Shown here: in pieces, positions 51,358 to 59,530 of the stretch
Layout: each line of letters opens with the position of its first letter
Numbering within the stretch: position 1 is the stretch's first letter
Assembly (NCBI GenBank): GCA_016458225.1
Contig: JAEMGR010000007.1
Coordinates: forward strand, 248,001-312,000
Direction: 5' to 3'
Origin: Myxococcaceae bacterium JPH2
GTDB lineage: Bacteria; Myxococcota; Myxococcia; Myxococcales; Myxococcaceae
DNA length: 64,000 bases
Position numbers and translations under genes: made by a program
Notes under the pieces: model-generated
Told to the model about the DNA's origin: nothing
Database searches by the model: none
Seen by the model: only the letters and a program-made list of their open reading frames with translations

Positions 51358-52573
51358 GCGACACGTTCGTCCCGCCGAAGCCGAACGAGTTGCTCATCAC
51401 CGCATCCACCTGCTGAGCGCGCGCCACGTTGGGCACGCAGTCCAGCGTGATGCGCGGGTCCTTCCGCTCCAGGTTGAGGGTGGGTGGGAGGATGCCGCGC
51501 GTGAGCGCGAGGATGCTGATGACGGCCTCGGCCGCGCCCGCCGCGCCGTTCATGTGGCCCGTCATGGACTTGGTGGATGACACGGCCAGCGTCCGCGCGG
51601 CGTCTCCGAAGACGCGCTCCACGCCCTGCATCTCCAGCAGGTCGCCGATGTCCGTGGAGGTGCCGTGCGCGTTGAGGTACCCGATGTCCGCGGGCTTCAG
51701 GCCCGCATCGGCCAGGGCTGTGCGCATGGCTCGCTGGGCGCCCTCGTGCTCTGGAGCCGGGGCCGTCACATGGTGCGCGTCCGAGCTGGCGCCGTAGCCC
51801 GCCAGCTCCGCGAGGATGCGTGCGCCGCGTGACCGCGCATGCTCGTACTCCTCCAGCACCACCATGCCCGCGCCTTCGGCGACCACGAATCCGTCGCGGT
51901 CCACGTCGAAGGGGCGGCTCGCGGCCTGCGGAGCGTCATTGCGCGTGGACAGCGCCTTCATCGCCGCGAAGCCGCCCACCCCGAGCAGGGTGATGGGGGC
52001 CTCGGCGCCGCCGGCCACCGCCGCGTCGAAGTCGCCGCGCTCGATGCCCCGCGCGGCCTCACCCAACGCGTGGGCGCTGGTGGAGCACGCGGAGTTCGTC
52101 GACCAGGACGGGCCCTTGATGCCGTGGCGCATCGTCACGTAGCCGGGCGCCAGGTTGATGATCATCTGCAGGATGAAGAACGGGCTGATGCGATCCGGCC
52201 CCTTCTCCATCGCGCGGCGGTACGTCTCCTCCATGCTGGAGATGCCACCGATGCCCGAGCCGATGATGACCGCCACGCGCTCCGCGTTGGCCGGGGTGAT
52301 GCCCAGCCCCGAGTCCGCCAGCGCCATGTCCGCCGCCGCCACCGCGAACTGACTGAAGCGGTCCATGCGCCGCAGCTCGCGCTTGTCGATGAAGTCCTCG
52401 GGGTGGAAGTCCCGCACCTCTCCCGCGATGCGGCAGTCCAGCCGGCTCGCGTCGAACAGGGTGATGGGTCCCACCCCGCTGCGCCCGTTCACCAGCGCAT
52501 CCCAGCTCTTCTCCACACCCGTGCCACAGGGGCTGATGAGCCCCAGCCCCGTCACCACGACCCGTCGTCGCAT
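51335..52573 (-). CDS. Beta-ketoacyl-ACP synthase II (FabF-like)
   Basis: 412 residues. Condensing enzyme for fatty acid elongation or a related pathway. Cys-His-His triad: C in [15 protein letters not shown] in [12 protein letters not shown] in [22 protein letters not shown] near the C-terminus. Not in a fab operon with acpP; instead it is divergent from a thioesterase and TetR regulator, so it may be a secondary copy for special acyl chains. ATG 52573. Confidence 0.9.
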   Translation of the reverse strand: MRRRVVVTGLGLISPCGTGVEKSWDALVNGRSGVGPITLFDASRLDCRIAGEVRDFHPEDFIDKRELRRMDRFSQFAVAAADMALADSGLGITPANAERVAVIIGSGIGGISSMEETYRRAMEKGPDRISPFFILQMIINLAPGYVTMRHGIKGPSWSTNSACSTSAHALGEAARGIERGDFDAAVAGGAEAPITLLGVGGFAAMKALSTRNDAPQAASRPFDVDRDGFVVAEGAGMVVLEEYEHARSRGARILAELAGYGASSDAHHVTAPAPEHEGAQRAMRTALADAGLKPADIGYLNAHGTSTDIGDLLEMQGVERVFGDAARTLAVSSTKSMTGHMNGAAGAAEAVISILALTRGILPPTLNLERKDPRITLDCVPNVARAQQVDAVMSNSFGFGGTNVSLIFRRAA

Positions 52574-52653
52574 TGCTGACTCCCTCGCATCATGTCCGGG
52601 CCAGCCGCCGGCCCGACTCTCGGCCTCGCCCCGGCATGTCGCGGTCCGATACT

Positions 52654-52667
52654 ATGATGGTCATCAT
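52654..52667. promoter_or_regulatory. ATGAT-N4-ATCAT operator, copy 1
   Basis: ATGAT-GGTC-ATCAT in the region between divergent fabF and thioesterase genes, 80 bp from the fabF start. Same architecture as copy 2; likely target of the TetR regulator encoded at 53342. Confidence 0.6.
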
Positions 52668-52773
52668 TTAATGAAAGAGGCAGGTTTCTTCGAACGATTC
52701 GTCGCTTGCTGGGCAAGGAAAGGCCCGGGAGCCCATGTGGGCTGGACAGCCGAGGCGGCGGGTGCGAAATGGG

Positions 52774-52787
52774 ATGATATCCATCAT
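52774..52787. promoter_or_regulatory. ATGAT-N4-ATCAT operator, copy 2
   Basis: ATGAT-ATCC-ATCAT, extending outward to TGGGATGAT/ATCATTCCA (8 of 9 paired), 20 bp before the thioesterase start and 120 bp from copy 1. Confidence 0.65.
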
Positions 52788-52808
52788 TCCATCCGTGAAG
52801 GAGCACCG

Positions 52809-53333
52809 ATGAGCGACGACGTGGGAGCGGTCCGCACGCGCACCGTGACGTGGCGGGACACGCGCGAAGGGGTGAGCGCGGCGAAGACGATGTCGGGCCT
52901 GGAGTACCTGCGGGCCATCGCTCGCGGAGCGCTGCCTCCCGCGCCCATCGCGGTGGTGCTGGGCTTCACGGTGAAGGACGTGGCGGAGGGGAAGGTGGTG
53001 TTCGAGGTGGCGCCGGGAGAGCACCAGTACAACCCCATCGGCACCGTGCACGGCGGCTTGGCGGCCACGGTGCTGGACTCGGCGATGGGGTGCGCGGTGC
53101 ACACCTTGCTTCCGGTGGGCACGGCCTACACGACGCTGGAGCTGCATGTGAACTACGTGCGCCCCATCTTGTGGGACTCGGGCCCGCTCACCTGCACCGG
53201 CGAGGTGCTCCACCAGGGAGGGCGGGTGGCCACCGCGCAGGGGCGACTGACGGATGCCTCGGGGAAGTTGTATGCCCACGGCACCACCACATGCATGCTG
53301 TTGCGCCCTCCTTCGGCCGGAGGACGTGAGTAG
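52809..53333 (+). CDS. PaaI-family acyl-CoA thioesterase
   Basis: 174 residues. Hot-dog fold with GTVHGGLAATVLDSAMG, the HGG motif of PaaI/YbgC-like thioesterases, followed by TTLELHVNYVRPI and GRVATAQGRLTDASGKLYAHGTTTCML. Hydrolyses acyl- or aryl-CoA thioesters. AAGGAG precedes ATG 52809. Followed 8 bp later by the TetR gene; the two form an operon controlled by the ATGAT-N4-ATCAT sites. Confidence 0.9.
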   Translation: MSDDVGAVRTRTVTWRDTREGVSAAKTMSGLEYLRAIARGALPPAPIAVVLGFTVKDVAEGKVVFEVAPGEHQYNPIGTVHGGLAATVLDSAMGCAVHTLLPVGTAYTTLELHVNYVRPILWDSGPLTCTGEVLHQGGRVATAQGRLTDASGKLYAHGTTTCMLLRPPSAGGRE

Positions 53334-53341
53334 GAGGACGA

Positions 53342-53965
53342 ATGCGGTACGGACCCGAGCACAAGCAGGCCACCCACGCGCGCATCCTGGCCGCGGCGGA
53401 GTCGCTCTTCCGCACCGCGGGCTTCACTGGCGCCAGCGTGGAGCGGGTGATGCGGGCCGCGGGCATGACGGTGGGTGGCTTCTATGCGCACTTCGCCTCC
53501 AAGGAGGCGCTGCTCGCTGAAGCCATTGGCGAGTTCATGCGCAAGACCGAGCCCCGCTGGGTGGGTGGCCTGGAGGACCTGTCGGGCACGGAGTGGGTGG
53601 CGCACTTCGCGCGCCGCTACCTCTCGCGACAGAACCGGGACAACCTGGAGACGGGCTGCATGGTCCCGTCGCTCCTGTCGGACCTGACGCGGGGGCCGCC
53701 CGAGGCGCAGGCCGCGTTCGCGCAGGGGGTGGAGTCGCTCGTGGCGGAGGCGACCCGCCGCGTGCCGGGCGCGGAGGGCGTGACGGCGCGGCAGCGCGCG
53801 CTGGCCACCCTGGCGCTGTGCTTCGGGGCGATGACGCTGGCGCGGGCCACGTCCTCGCAGGCGCTGTCGGACGAGGTGCTCCAGGCGGCGCGGGCCTTTC
53901 TGGTGGCGGAAGACAAGGACCCGGGAGAGAGGGCCGCGCGCGCCGTCAAGAAGAAGGCGCGGTGA
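53342..53965 (+). CDS. TetR-family transcription regulator
   Basis: 207 residues. N-terminal HTH (ARILAAAESLFRTAGFTGASVERVMRAAGMTVGGFYAHFASKEALLAEAI) is standard TetR; C-terminal ligand domain with GCMVPSLLSDL. Start ATG 53342 has AGGACGA. Likely represses its own operon and perhaps divergent fabF through the two palindromes; acyl-CoA is a plausible ligand given the neighbours. Confidence 0.92.
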   Translation: MRYGPEHKQATHARILAAAESLFRTAGFTGASVERVMRAAGMTVGGFYAHFASKEALLAEAIGEFMRKTEPRWVGGLEDLSGTEWVAHFARRYLSRQNRDNLETGCMVPSLLSDLTRGPPEAQAAFAQGVESLVAEATRRVPGAEGVTARQRALATLALCFGAMTLARATSSQALSDEVLQAARAFLVAEDKDPGERAARAVKKKAR

Positions 53966-53990
53966 CCTGAAGGCGGCTTCGGGGGTGTCA

Positions 53991-54010
53991 CCCACGGATC
54001 AGCCCGTGGG
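53991..54010 (+). terminator. Hairpin after the TetR gene
   Basis: CCCACGG/CCGTGGG, 7 bp with a 6-nt loop, 26 nt after the stop. No U-run, so a weak or rho-assisted terminator at best. Confidence 0.35.
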
Positions 54011-54111
54011 CGGGAAGTGTTGGCCACGATCCAAGACGGGCGCGGGGGCTGTTTGCGAAGCACGTCCGTCCGGTCAACCTGTTGCTTCCTTCCTGCACAG
54101 GAGAAAGTCCC

Positions 54112-55332
54112 GTGGCCGATCTCCGTCCCTTCCGTGGTGTCCGCCCTCCGAAGGCCGTGGTGCAGCAACTCGTGGTGCCTTCGTCCGACAGCATCTCGCT
54201 GGAGGAAGCGCGCGCGGACGTGCGCGGAAACCCCCGCAGCTTCTTTCGCATCTGCCGACCCGAGGCGGACCTGGCTCCCGACGCGCCTCGCACCGTGGCG
54301 AAGCTGGCGGCGCTCGGGCGCCACAACCTGGAGTCCTTCCTGGCCGAGGGGTGGTTGCGCCAGGACGAGGCCGCCCACTTCTACGTGTACCGGCAGCGCA
54401 TGGGAGACCACGTGCAGGTGGGGCTGCTCGCCTCCGTGAGCGTGGCCGAGTACGACGCGGGCCTCATCAAACCGCACGGCCCCACGCGCCCGGACACCGA
54501 GGCGGTGCGCACGCGCCATGTGGACGCGCTCGGTGGGAACGACGAGCCCGTGGTGCTCGTGTACCGGGCCCGCGACACGCTGGACGCGCTCGTCTCCGAG
54601 GCGATGCGGGGCCCTTCCGAGTATGACTTCACCACCGAGGAAGGCATCCGCCACACGTTCTGGTGCGCGCGCCCGGAGCTGAGCGTGCACCTCACGGATG
54701 CGTTCCGCGCCGTGCCCTCGCTCTATTTGGTGGACGGGCACCACCGCGCGGCGGCGGCCTCGCGGGTGAACGCGCTGCGCGAGGCGCGCCGCGAGGGCCG
54801 AGGGCACTGCCGCTTCATGGCGATGGTGTTCCCCCACGACCAGGTTCGCGTCCTGGAATACAACCGCGTGGTGAAGGACCTGCACGGCATGAGTCCGGGC
54901 GTGTTCCTCGAACGGCTCTCGGAGCGCTTCGAGGTGAAGCGAGGCGCCCGGCCTCGGCCGGAGCAGGAGCGCCGCTTCGGCATGTATCTGGAGGGTACGT
55001 GGTACCAGCTCACCGCGAAGCCGGGCACGTTCGAGCGGACGCCGCTCGGCCTCTTGGACGTCACCCTGCTGCAGCAGAACGTGCTCTCGTCCCTCCTGTG
55101 GGCGGGGGGCCCCCACGCGGAGGGCCGCGTCGAGTCCGTGCCGGGGAGCTTGGGCACCGGCGAGTTGGAGGCGCGGGTGGACTCCGGCCAGTTCCGCGTC
55201 GCCTTCGCGCTGTTCCCCGCCAGCATCGAGCAGGTGCTGGCCGTGGCGGATGCGGGAGAGGCCATGCCAGCGAACTCCGTCTGGCTGGAGCCTCGGCTGC
55301 GCACGGGGCTGGTGACGCACGTGTTCAGCTGA
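54112..55332 (+). CDS. DUF1015 family protein
   Basis: 406 residues from GTG 54112 with AGGAGA eight nt upstream. Family wording is clear: ADLRPFRGVRPP, NPRSFFRICRPEADL, HFYVYRQRMGDHVQVGLLASVSVAEYD, the run KPHGPTRPDTEAVRTRHVDALGGNDEPV, YLVDGHHRAAAASRV, FPHDQVRVLEYNRVVKDL. The DGHHR segment looks like a nucleotide or metal site. Function of the family is not established to my knowledge. Soluble, cytoplasmic. Confidence 0.85.
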   Translation: MADLRPFRGVRPPKAVVQQLVVPSSDSISLEEARADVRGNPRSFFRICRPEADLAPDAPRTVAKLAALGRHNLESFLAEGWLRQDEAAHFYVYRQRMGDHVQVGLLASVSVAEYDAGLIKPHGPTRPDTEAVRTRHVDALGGNDEPVVLVYRARDTLDALVSEAMRGPSEYDFTTEEGIRHTFWCARPELSVHLTDAFRAVPSLYLVDGHHRAAAASRVNALREARREGRGHCRFMAMVFPHDQVRVLEYNRVVKDLHGMSPGVFLERLSERFEVKRGARPRPEQERRFGMYLEGTWYQLTAKPGTFERTPLGLLDVTLLQQNVLSSLLWAGGPHAEGRVESVPGSLGTGELEARVDSGQFRVAFALFPASIEQVLAVADAGEAMPANSVWLEPRLRTGLVTHVFS

Positions 55333-55357
55333 GCTTCCCGCGTGCGCGAGGGTCGCG

Positions 55358-56764
55358 ATGAGGACGCGCGCTGTCGTCCTCATCGTCGTCCTGGGCTGGA
55401 TGGCGAGTGCGTGCGCCACCGCGCGCGCGCGCCGTCCGCCGGGCGACCCCACGGCGCTGCGCTACAACATCTCCTGCACGCTCGGACCTGAGCCTGCGCT
55501 GGACGTGGAGGTGGTGCTGTTGCCGGGCGGGCCTCGGGACTTCCTCTTCAGCCAGCCCGGTGGCGTCGACACGGTGTGGGCCGCGTTCGAGCACGGCGAT
55601 GTCCGCGCGCTGCGAGTGACGGCGGGGGGCGTGCACGTGCCCTCCTCGGCTCGCTTCCTGCGCTACCGCTATGCGCCGGACGCGCGGCACCGCGGACACG
55701 GCCCGGGGCTGTTCACCGGCATGGGGGACGCGGGTTCATTCCACGTCGCGGGCCGCGCGTACCTGCTCCGGCCTCGTGTGGTGACCCCGGGCTTGCGCGT
55801 GGAGCTGTTCGTCGAGGGCGCGGAGGCGCTGCTGCCCTGGGCGCCGAGTGACGGCGGGCTCTATCACCTGCGCGGCGAGGACCTGGTGGACTCGGGGTTC
55901 CATGGGTTCGGCGGGCGGCGCTGCCTCGTGCGGCTGGAGAACGCGACCGTGGAGGTGGCCATCCTCGGGCGGCTGACGCAGCTGCGTGATGCGGACGTGT
56001 GCGAGTGGATCCGTCAGGCCGCGGTGGAAGTGGCCACCGTGCGCCACGCCTTCCCGTATCCGCGCGTCACGGTGCGCGTGGTGCCGATGCCCGGTGATTC
56101 CGACGCGGGACTCTTTGGGATGGTGCTGTGGAGTTCGCCGCCCAGCATCTCCATCCTCGTGGGGCAGGACGCTTCGCGCGAGGCGCTCGGTGGCGACTGG
56201 GTGGCCGTGCACGAGATGCTCCACCTCGCGCATCCCGCGCTGCTGCCTCACGTCCCCTGGCTCACCGAGGGCCTGGCCACCTACTACACGGAGCTGGCGC
56301 GAGCGCGCTCAGGTCGGCAGACCGCGCAGCAGGCCTGGGCGGAGCTGCTCGCGGGCTTCGAGCGCGGCCGGGAATCGGCCGGTGCACGGACCATGGCGGA
56401 GGTGGTGGAGCACGGCGACTACATGTCCACGTATTGGATTGGCGCGCTGTTCGCCCTGCATCTGGACGTGGAGTTGCGGCGCGTCAGCCATGGCACCCGG
56501 CGCTTGGAGGACGTGCTGGAGTACCTCGCGCGCCAGGGGCAGACCTCCACGCTGGGCGCGTTCGGCGTCGCGGTGGATGCCGTGGCGGGACAGCCCCTGT
56601 TCGATGCGCTCCTGGCCCGGCACCTTCCCCGGCCCGCCTTCGCCGAACTGGAGGGGTTGCTGCAATCCCTGGGGGTTCGACAGGGTCCCCAGGGCGTCAC
56701 GCTCGCGCCTGCCCCGGAGGGGGCCTTGCGACAGGCGCTGGATGGGGAGCGCCCGAAGCTGTAA
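55358..56764 (+). CDS. Lipoprotein zinc metallopeptidase (gluzincin-like)
   Basis: 468 residues. Lipobox ASAC (C20) in LGWMASACATARARR. Zinc motif HEMLH (H285, E286, H289) in VAVHEMLHLAHP, with a third ligand probably E304 in LTEGLATYYTE, as in M1/M61-type peptidases. The N-terminal 180 residues look like a beta-sandwich (VLLPGGPRDFLFSQPGGVDTVWAAFEHGDVRALRVTAGGVHV). The stop codon overlaps the putative promoter of the YceI/MNIO cluster. Confidence 0.75.
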   Translation: MRTRAVVLIVVLGWMASACATARARRPPGDPTALRYNISCTLGPEPALDVEVVLLPGGPRDFLFSQPGGVDTVWAAFEHGDVRALRVTAGGVHVPSSARFLRYRYAPDARHRGHGPGLFTGMGDAGSFHVAGRAYLLRPRVVTPGLRVELFVEGAEALLPWAPSDGGLYHLRGEDLVDSGFHGFGGRRCLVRLENATVEVAILGRLTQLRDADVCEWIRQAAVEVATVRHAFPYPRVTVRVVPMPGDSDAGLFGMVLWSSPPSISILVGQDASREALGGDWVAVHEMLHLAHPALLPHVPWLTEGLATYYTELARARSGRQTAQQAWAELLAGFERGRESAGARTMAEVVEHGDYMSTYWIGALFALHLDVELRRVSHGTRRLEDVLEYLARQGQTSTLGAFGVAVDAVAGQPLFDALLARHLPRPAFAELEGLLQSLGVRQGPQGVTLAPAPEGALRQALDGERPKL

Positions 56765-56788
56765 CCCGCTGCGTCGGACCTGCGTAAC
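56761..56788 (+). promoter_or_regulatory. Candidate ECF-sigma promoter of the YceI/MNIO operon
   Basis: GTAACC (56761-56766), 16 bp, then CGTAAC (56783-56788). This resembles the GTAACC-N16-CGAA motif I recall for Caulobacter SigF, the ECF factor that controls bufferin operons there. Start would be near 56793, 40 nt before YceI. Single sequence match, so tentative. Confidence 0.4.
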
Positions 56789-56817
56789 GGATGCATCCGT
56801 GGAAACACGGCATCCGT
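56787..56817. promoter_or_regulatory. Palindrome plus direct repeat before YceI
   Basis: ACGGATGCATCCGT (56787-56800) is a perfect 14-bp palindrome; GCATCCGT recurs at 56810-56817, 17 bp on. They lie at or just after the proposed transcription start, a repressor-like position. Confidence 0.5.
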
Positions 56818-56831
56818 AGTGGAGGTCCACC

Positions 56832-57455
56832 ATGACGCGAACCATCCTGGCGCTCGCCGCGGTCCTGGCCTTGACCGCGAACGCGGCCGAGCCCACCCCC
56901 GCCGCGCGCTCCTTCATCTTCAATGATCCGAATCACCGGGACACGGTGATGTTCGTCCTCGACGCACCGCTCGAGGTCATCAACGGCCTCTCCAATGAAA
57001 TCCGCGGGCGTGTGGACGTCCAAGGCACCAAGGTGAGTGGAAAGTTCCAGGTGCCGGTTCGTTCCCTGAAGACGGGCAATGACACCCGGGACGGGCACTT
57101 GCAGAATGATCGCTGGCTGGATGCGCAGAAGCATCCGGACATCGTGTTCGAGTTCAAGGATGTAGTGCTCCCCACTGCCCCCGAGGTGGGCAAGCCCTTG
57201 AAGGTGAAGGCGAAGGGACAGTTCACGGTCCACGGCGTGACGCGCGAAGAACCCGTCGAGGTCACGGCGACGTTTTTTCAAGAAACGGCTGAGACCCGGA
57301 ATCGCGCGGCAGGTGAATTGTTACGGGTCCGCGCAAAATTCCAGATTCCGCTGGAGGCCTATGGCGTCAAGCGGACCGAAGCGTTGGTGCTCAAGGTCGG
57401 GGAGACCGCAGAGGTCTCCATCGATGCCTGGGGCTCGACGCAATTCAAGCTGTAG
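56832..57455 (+). CDS. YceI-family periplasmic protein
   Basis: 207 residues. Signal peptide MTRTILALAAVLALTANAAE. Lipocalin-like YceI domain: GLSNEIRGRVDVQGTKVSGKFQVPVRSLKTGNDTRDGHLQNDRWLDAQKHPDIVFEFKDV and GQFTVHGVTREEPVEVTATF. YceI proteins bind isoprenoid lipids. Followed after 36 bp by the Cys-rich lipoprotein gene, so it probably belongs to the MNIO operon. GGAGG precedes the ATG. Confidence 0.92.
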   Translation: MTRTILALAAVLALTANAAEPTPAARSFIFNDPNHRDTVMFVLDAPLEVINGLSNEIRGRVDVQGTKVSGKFQVPVRSLKTGNDTRDGHLQNDRWLDAQKHPDIVFEFKDVVLPTAPEVGKPLKVKAKGQFTVHGVTREEPVEVTATFFQETAETRNRAAGELLRVRAKFQIPLEAYGVKRTEALVLKVGETAEVSIDAWGSTQFKL

Positions 57456-57491
57456 TTCCCCCCAACGCAGTACGAAAGGAAGCGAAGCACC

Positions 57492-57755
57492 ATGAACGTC
57501 AAGGCTCTTGCGGCGATCGTCGGCACCCTCTCCCTCGGCGCGCTGGCCACCGGCTGTGCGTCCACGAAGTCCGCGGAGGGCCCGCAGGCGGCCTCCTCCG
57601 AGAAGGGCGCCGAGGGCAGCTGCGGCGCGAAGGCCACCGAGGCGAAGGGCTCCGAGGCGAGCTGCAACGCCAAGCACGAGGCCACTCCGGCGGCCACCCC
57701 GGAGAAGGGCGCGCAGGGCAGCTGCGGCAACGGCTCCTGCGGCCAGAAGAAGTAA
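57492..57755 (+). CDS. Cys-rich lipoprotein, probable MNIO-modified peptide precursor
   Basis: 87 residues. Signal MNVKALAAIVGTLSLGALATGC with a good lipobox (LATGC, C22). The mature part is hydrophilic, rich in E, K, A, G and S, with four further cysteines: C44 in EKGAEGSCGAK, C58 in SEASCNAK, C78 and C83 in EKGAQGSCGNGSCGQKK. The repeated EKGA(E/Q)GSCG resembles the EGKCG core motifs of HvfA-type precursors and the Cys pattern of bufferins, whose cysteines are converted by DUF692 enzymes into copper-binding heterocycles. Known relatives have Sec signals; a lipidated form is unusual. AAGGAAGCG precedes the ATG. DUF692 and DUF2063 genes follow. Confidence 0.85.
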   Translation: MNVKALAAIVGTLSLGALATGCASTKSAEGPQAASSEKGAEGSCGAKATEAKGSEASCNAKHEATPAATPEKGAQGSCGNGSCGQKK

Positions 57756-57790
57756 GACGTTGGGCCTTCACGGGCCCGCGCGCTGAACTC

Positions 57791-57831
57791 CGGGCGGTGG
57801 GAAGGAAGCTTCCCGCCGCCCGTGTTGTTCC
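57791..57831 (+). terminator. Attenuator-like hairpin between precursor and MNIO genes
   Basis: CGGGCGGTGGGAAG (57791-57804) pairs over 14 positions, one a G-U, with 57809-57822 around a GAAG tetraloop, followed by TGTTGTT. Strong stem, modest U-run: partial termination would give more precursor than enzyme mRNA. Confidence 0.65.
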
Positions 57832-57857
57832 ACGCCACCTTGAATCAGGAGTCCCAC

Positions 57858-58706
57858 GTGCCCGCGAGCTATGCGCACAGACATGGGCTGAGAGCACTCG
57901 GCGCGGGTATCGGGCTGCGCCGCGATTTCTATGAGGCGCTGCCGCGCACGGAGCGGGCGCTCGACTGGGTGGAGATCATTCCCGAGAACTTCCTCACGCT
58001 GGGCGGACGTCCGCAGCGCGCGCTCGACGCGTGTCGCGAGCGCTGGTCCGTGCTGCCTCATGGCGTGGGCCTCAACATCGGCGGGCCGGACGCGCTGGAT
58101 GAGGACTACGTGTCCCGCCTGGCGGCGCTGGTGCGGCGCGTGGATGCGCCCTTCTTCTCGGATCACCTCTGCTATTCGAGACTGGGCGGGGTGCACCTGC
58201 ACGACCTCTTGCCGCTGCCCTTCACGGATGCGGCGGTGGAGCACGTGGTGCCGCGCGTGCGTGAGGTCATGGCGCGGGTGGGGCGGCCCTTCCTCCTGGA
58301 GAACCCCAGCTACTACGCGAAGATGCCGGGTGGCACGTTGGCCGAGGCCGACTTCCTGCGCCACGTGGTGGAGCAGGCGGACTGCGGGCTGCTGCTCGAC
58401 GTGAACAACGTGTACGTCAACGCGATGAACCACGGCTATGACCCGCGCGCCTTCGTGGATGCGCTGCCGCTGGAGCGCGTGGTGCAGATCCACCTCGCGG
58501 GGCATGAAGTGCGCCCGGACGTGCTCATCGACACGCATGGCGCGTCGGTCTGCGACGACGTGTGGGCGCTGTATCGCTACACGCTTGCGCGCACGGGTGC
58601 GGTGTCCACCTTGATTGAGTGGGACCAGGACATCCCCTCGCTCGACGCCGTGTTGGACGAGGCCGACCGGGCACGCATTGTTCTGCGCGAGGAGCCGCGC
58701 CGATGA
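57858..58706 (+). CDS. bufB: DUF692 multinuclear non-heme iron oxidase (MNIO), BufB/HvfB type
   Basis: 282 residues from GTG 57858 with AGGAG seven nt upstream. TIM-barrel enzyme of the MNIO family, which modifies cysteines in peptide precursors. Metal-site residues visible: WVEIIPENF, SDHLCYS (H), LLENPSYYAKM (E, N), LLLDVNNVYVNAMNHG (D, N), IHLAGHE (H), DTHGASV (H), LIEWDQDIPS (E, D). It follows the Cys-rich lipoprotein and overlaps the DUF2063 partner by ATGA. Confidence 0.93.
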   Translation: MPASYAHRHGLRALGAGIGLRRDFYEALPRTERALDWVEIIPENFLTLGGRPQRALDACRERWSVLPHGVGLNIGGPDALDEDYVSRLAALVRRVDAPFFSDHLCYSRLGGVHLHDLLPLPFTDAAVEHVVPRVREVMARVGRPFLLENPSYYAKMPGGTLAEADFLRHVVEQADCGLLLDVNNVYVNAMNHGYDPRAFVDALPLERVVQIHLAGHEVRPDVLIDTHGASVCDDVWALYRYTLARTGAVSTLIEWDQDIPSLDAVLDEADRARIVLREEPRR

Positions 58707-59437
58707 AGCCGGAGCTGAAGCACTTCTTCGACTCGATGGGCGCCTACTTCGAGGGTGCGCCCGAGGGCGCGGGCCTGGAGCGCCTCTATGCCGCGCACCC
58801 GGGTTGGGAGACGCCGCGCACGCGCACGTCCCTCTACGGTGGCTTCGTGCGAGGGCATGTCCGAGGCGCGCTGGAGAAGCTCTTTCCGCTGAGCCGCCAG
58901 GGCGTGGGCGAGGCGGCGTGGGACGCGCTGGTGGAGGAGTACACGCGCACGCGCCCGGCTCGGCACTATGAAATCAATCGGCTGGGCGAGGCCTTTCCTG
59001 GCCATGTCGCGGACCGCGTGGAGGAGCTGGGGTTCGCGCCGCACGTGCCCGCGCTCGCGCGGTTCGAGTGGGCGGACTTCGCCGTGTTCGCCTCGGAGGA
59101 GGTCGTGCCCGGCGCGGTGGACCGGCTGACTGCGAACCCGACCCTGACGGTGCTGGAGCACGCGTTCCGCATCTGCGCGCACGTGCGAGCGGGCGATGCG
59201 CGCGCGGTGCCCGAGGCGGGTGAGGAGCTGGCGCTGCTGTGGCGTCACCCTGGACAGCTCGCGACGTTCTACATGGAGGCCACGCCCTCCGCGCTCCTGG
59301 TGCTGAAGATGGCGGTGGAGGGACTCACGGCTGAGCACGTGGCCGCAGCCACGGGGATGAGCGAAGCCCAGGTGCGCGCCGACGTGGTCCGCTTCGCGCG
59401 CGATGGCCTGGTGTTGCTGCCGCCCGAGTCACCGTAG
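58703..59437 (+). CDS. bufC: DUF2063 MNIO partner protein, BufC/HvfC type
   Basis: 244 residues. N-terminal DUF2063 domain (ELKHFFDSMGAYFEGAPEGAGLERLY, TSLYGGFVRGHVRGALEKLFPL, HYEINRLGEAFPGHVADRV) and a C-terminal helical region ending MSEAQVRADVVRFARDGLVLLPPE. In characterised systems the DUF2063/RRE-like partner binds the precursor and presents it to the DUF692 enzyme. Start overlaps the bufB stop (ATGA). Last gene of the operon. Confidence 0.9.
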   Translation: MKPELKHFFDSMGAYFEGAPEGAGLERLYAAHPGWETPRTRTSLYGGFVRGHVRGALEKLFPLSRQGVGEAAWDALVEEYTRTRPARHYEINRLGEAFPGHVADRVEELGFAPHVPALARFEWADFAVFASEEVVPGAVDRLTANPTLTVLEHAFRICAHVRAGDARAVPEAGEELALLWRHPGQLATFYMEATPSALLVLKMAVEGLTAEHVAAATGMSEAQVRADVVRFARDGLVLLPPESP

Positions 59438-59530
59438 GTCGTTCGCGCTCGGCGTGGAGGCTCACGGGCGTGCGCGATGGATGGGGTTCTGCTGGCGCCT
59501 GTGCCTCCGTTGAACACGGGCCTTGTGCGC

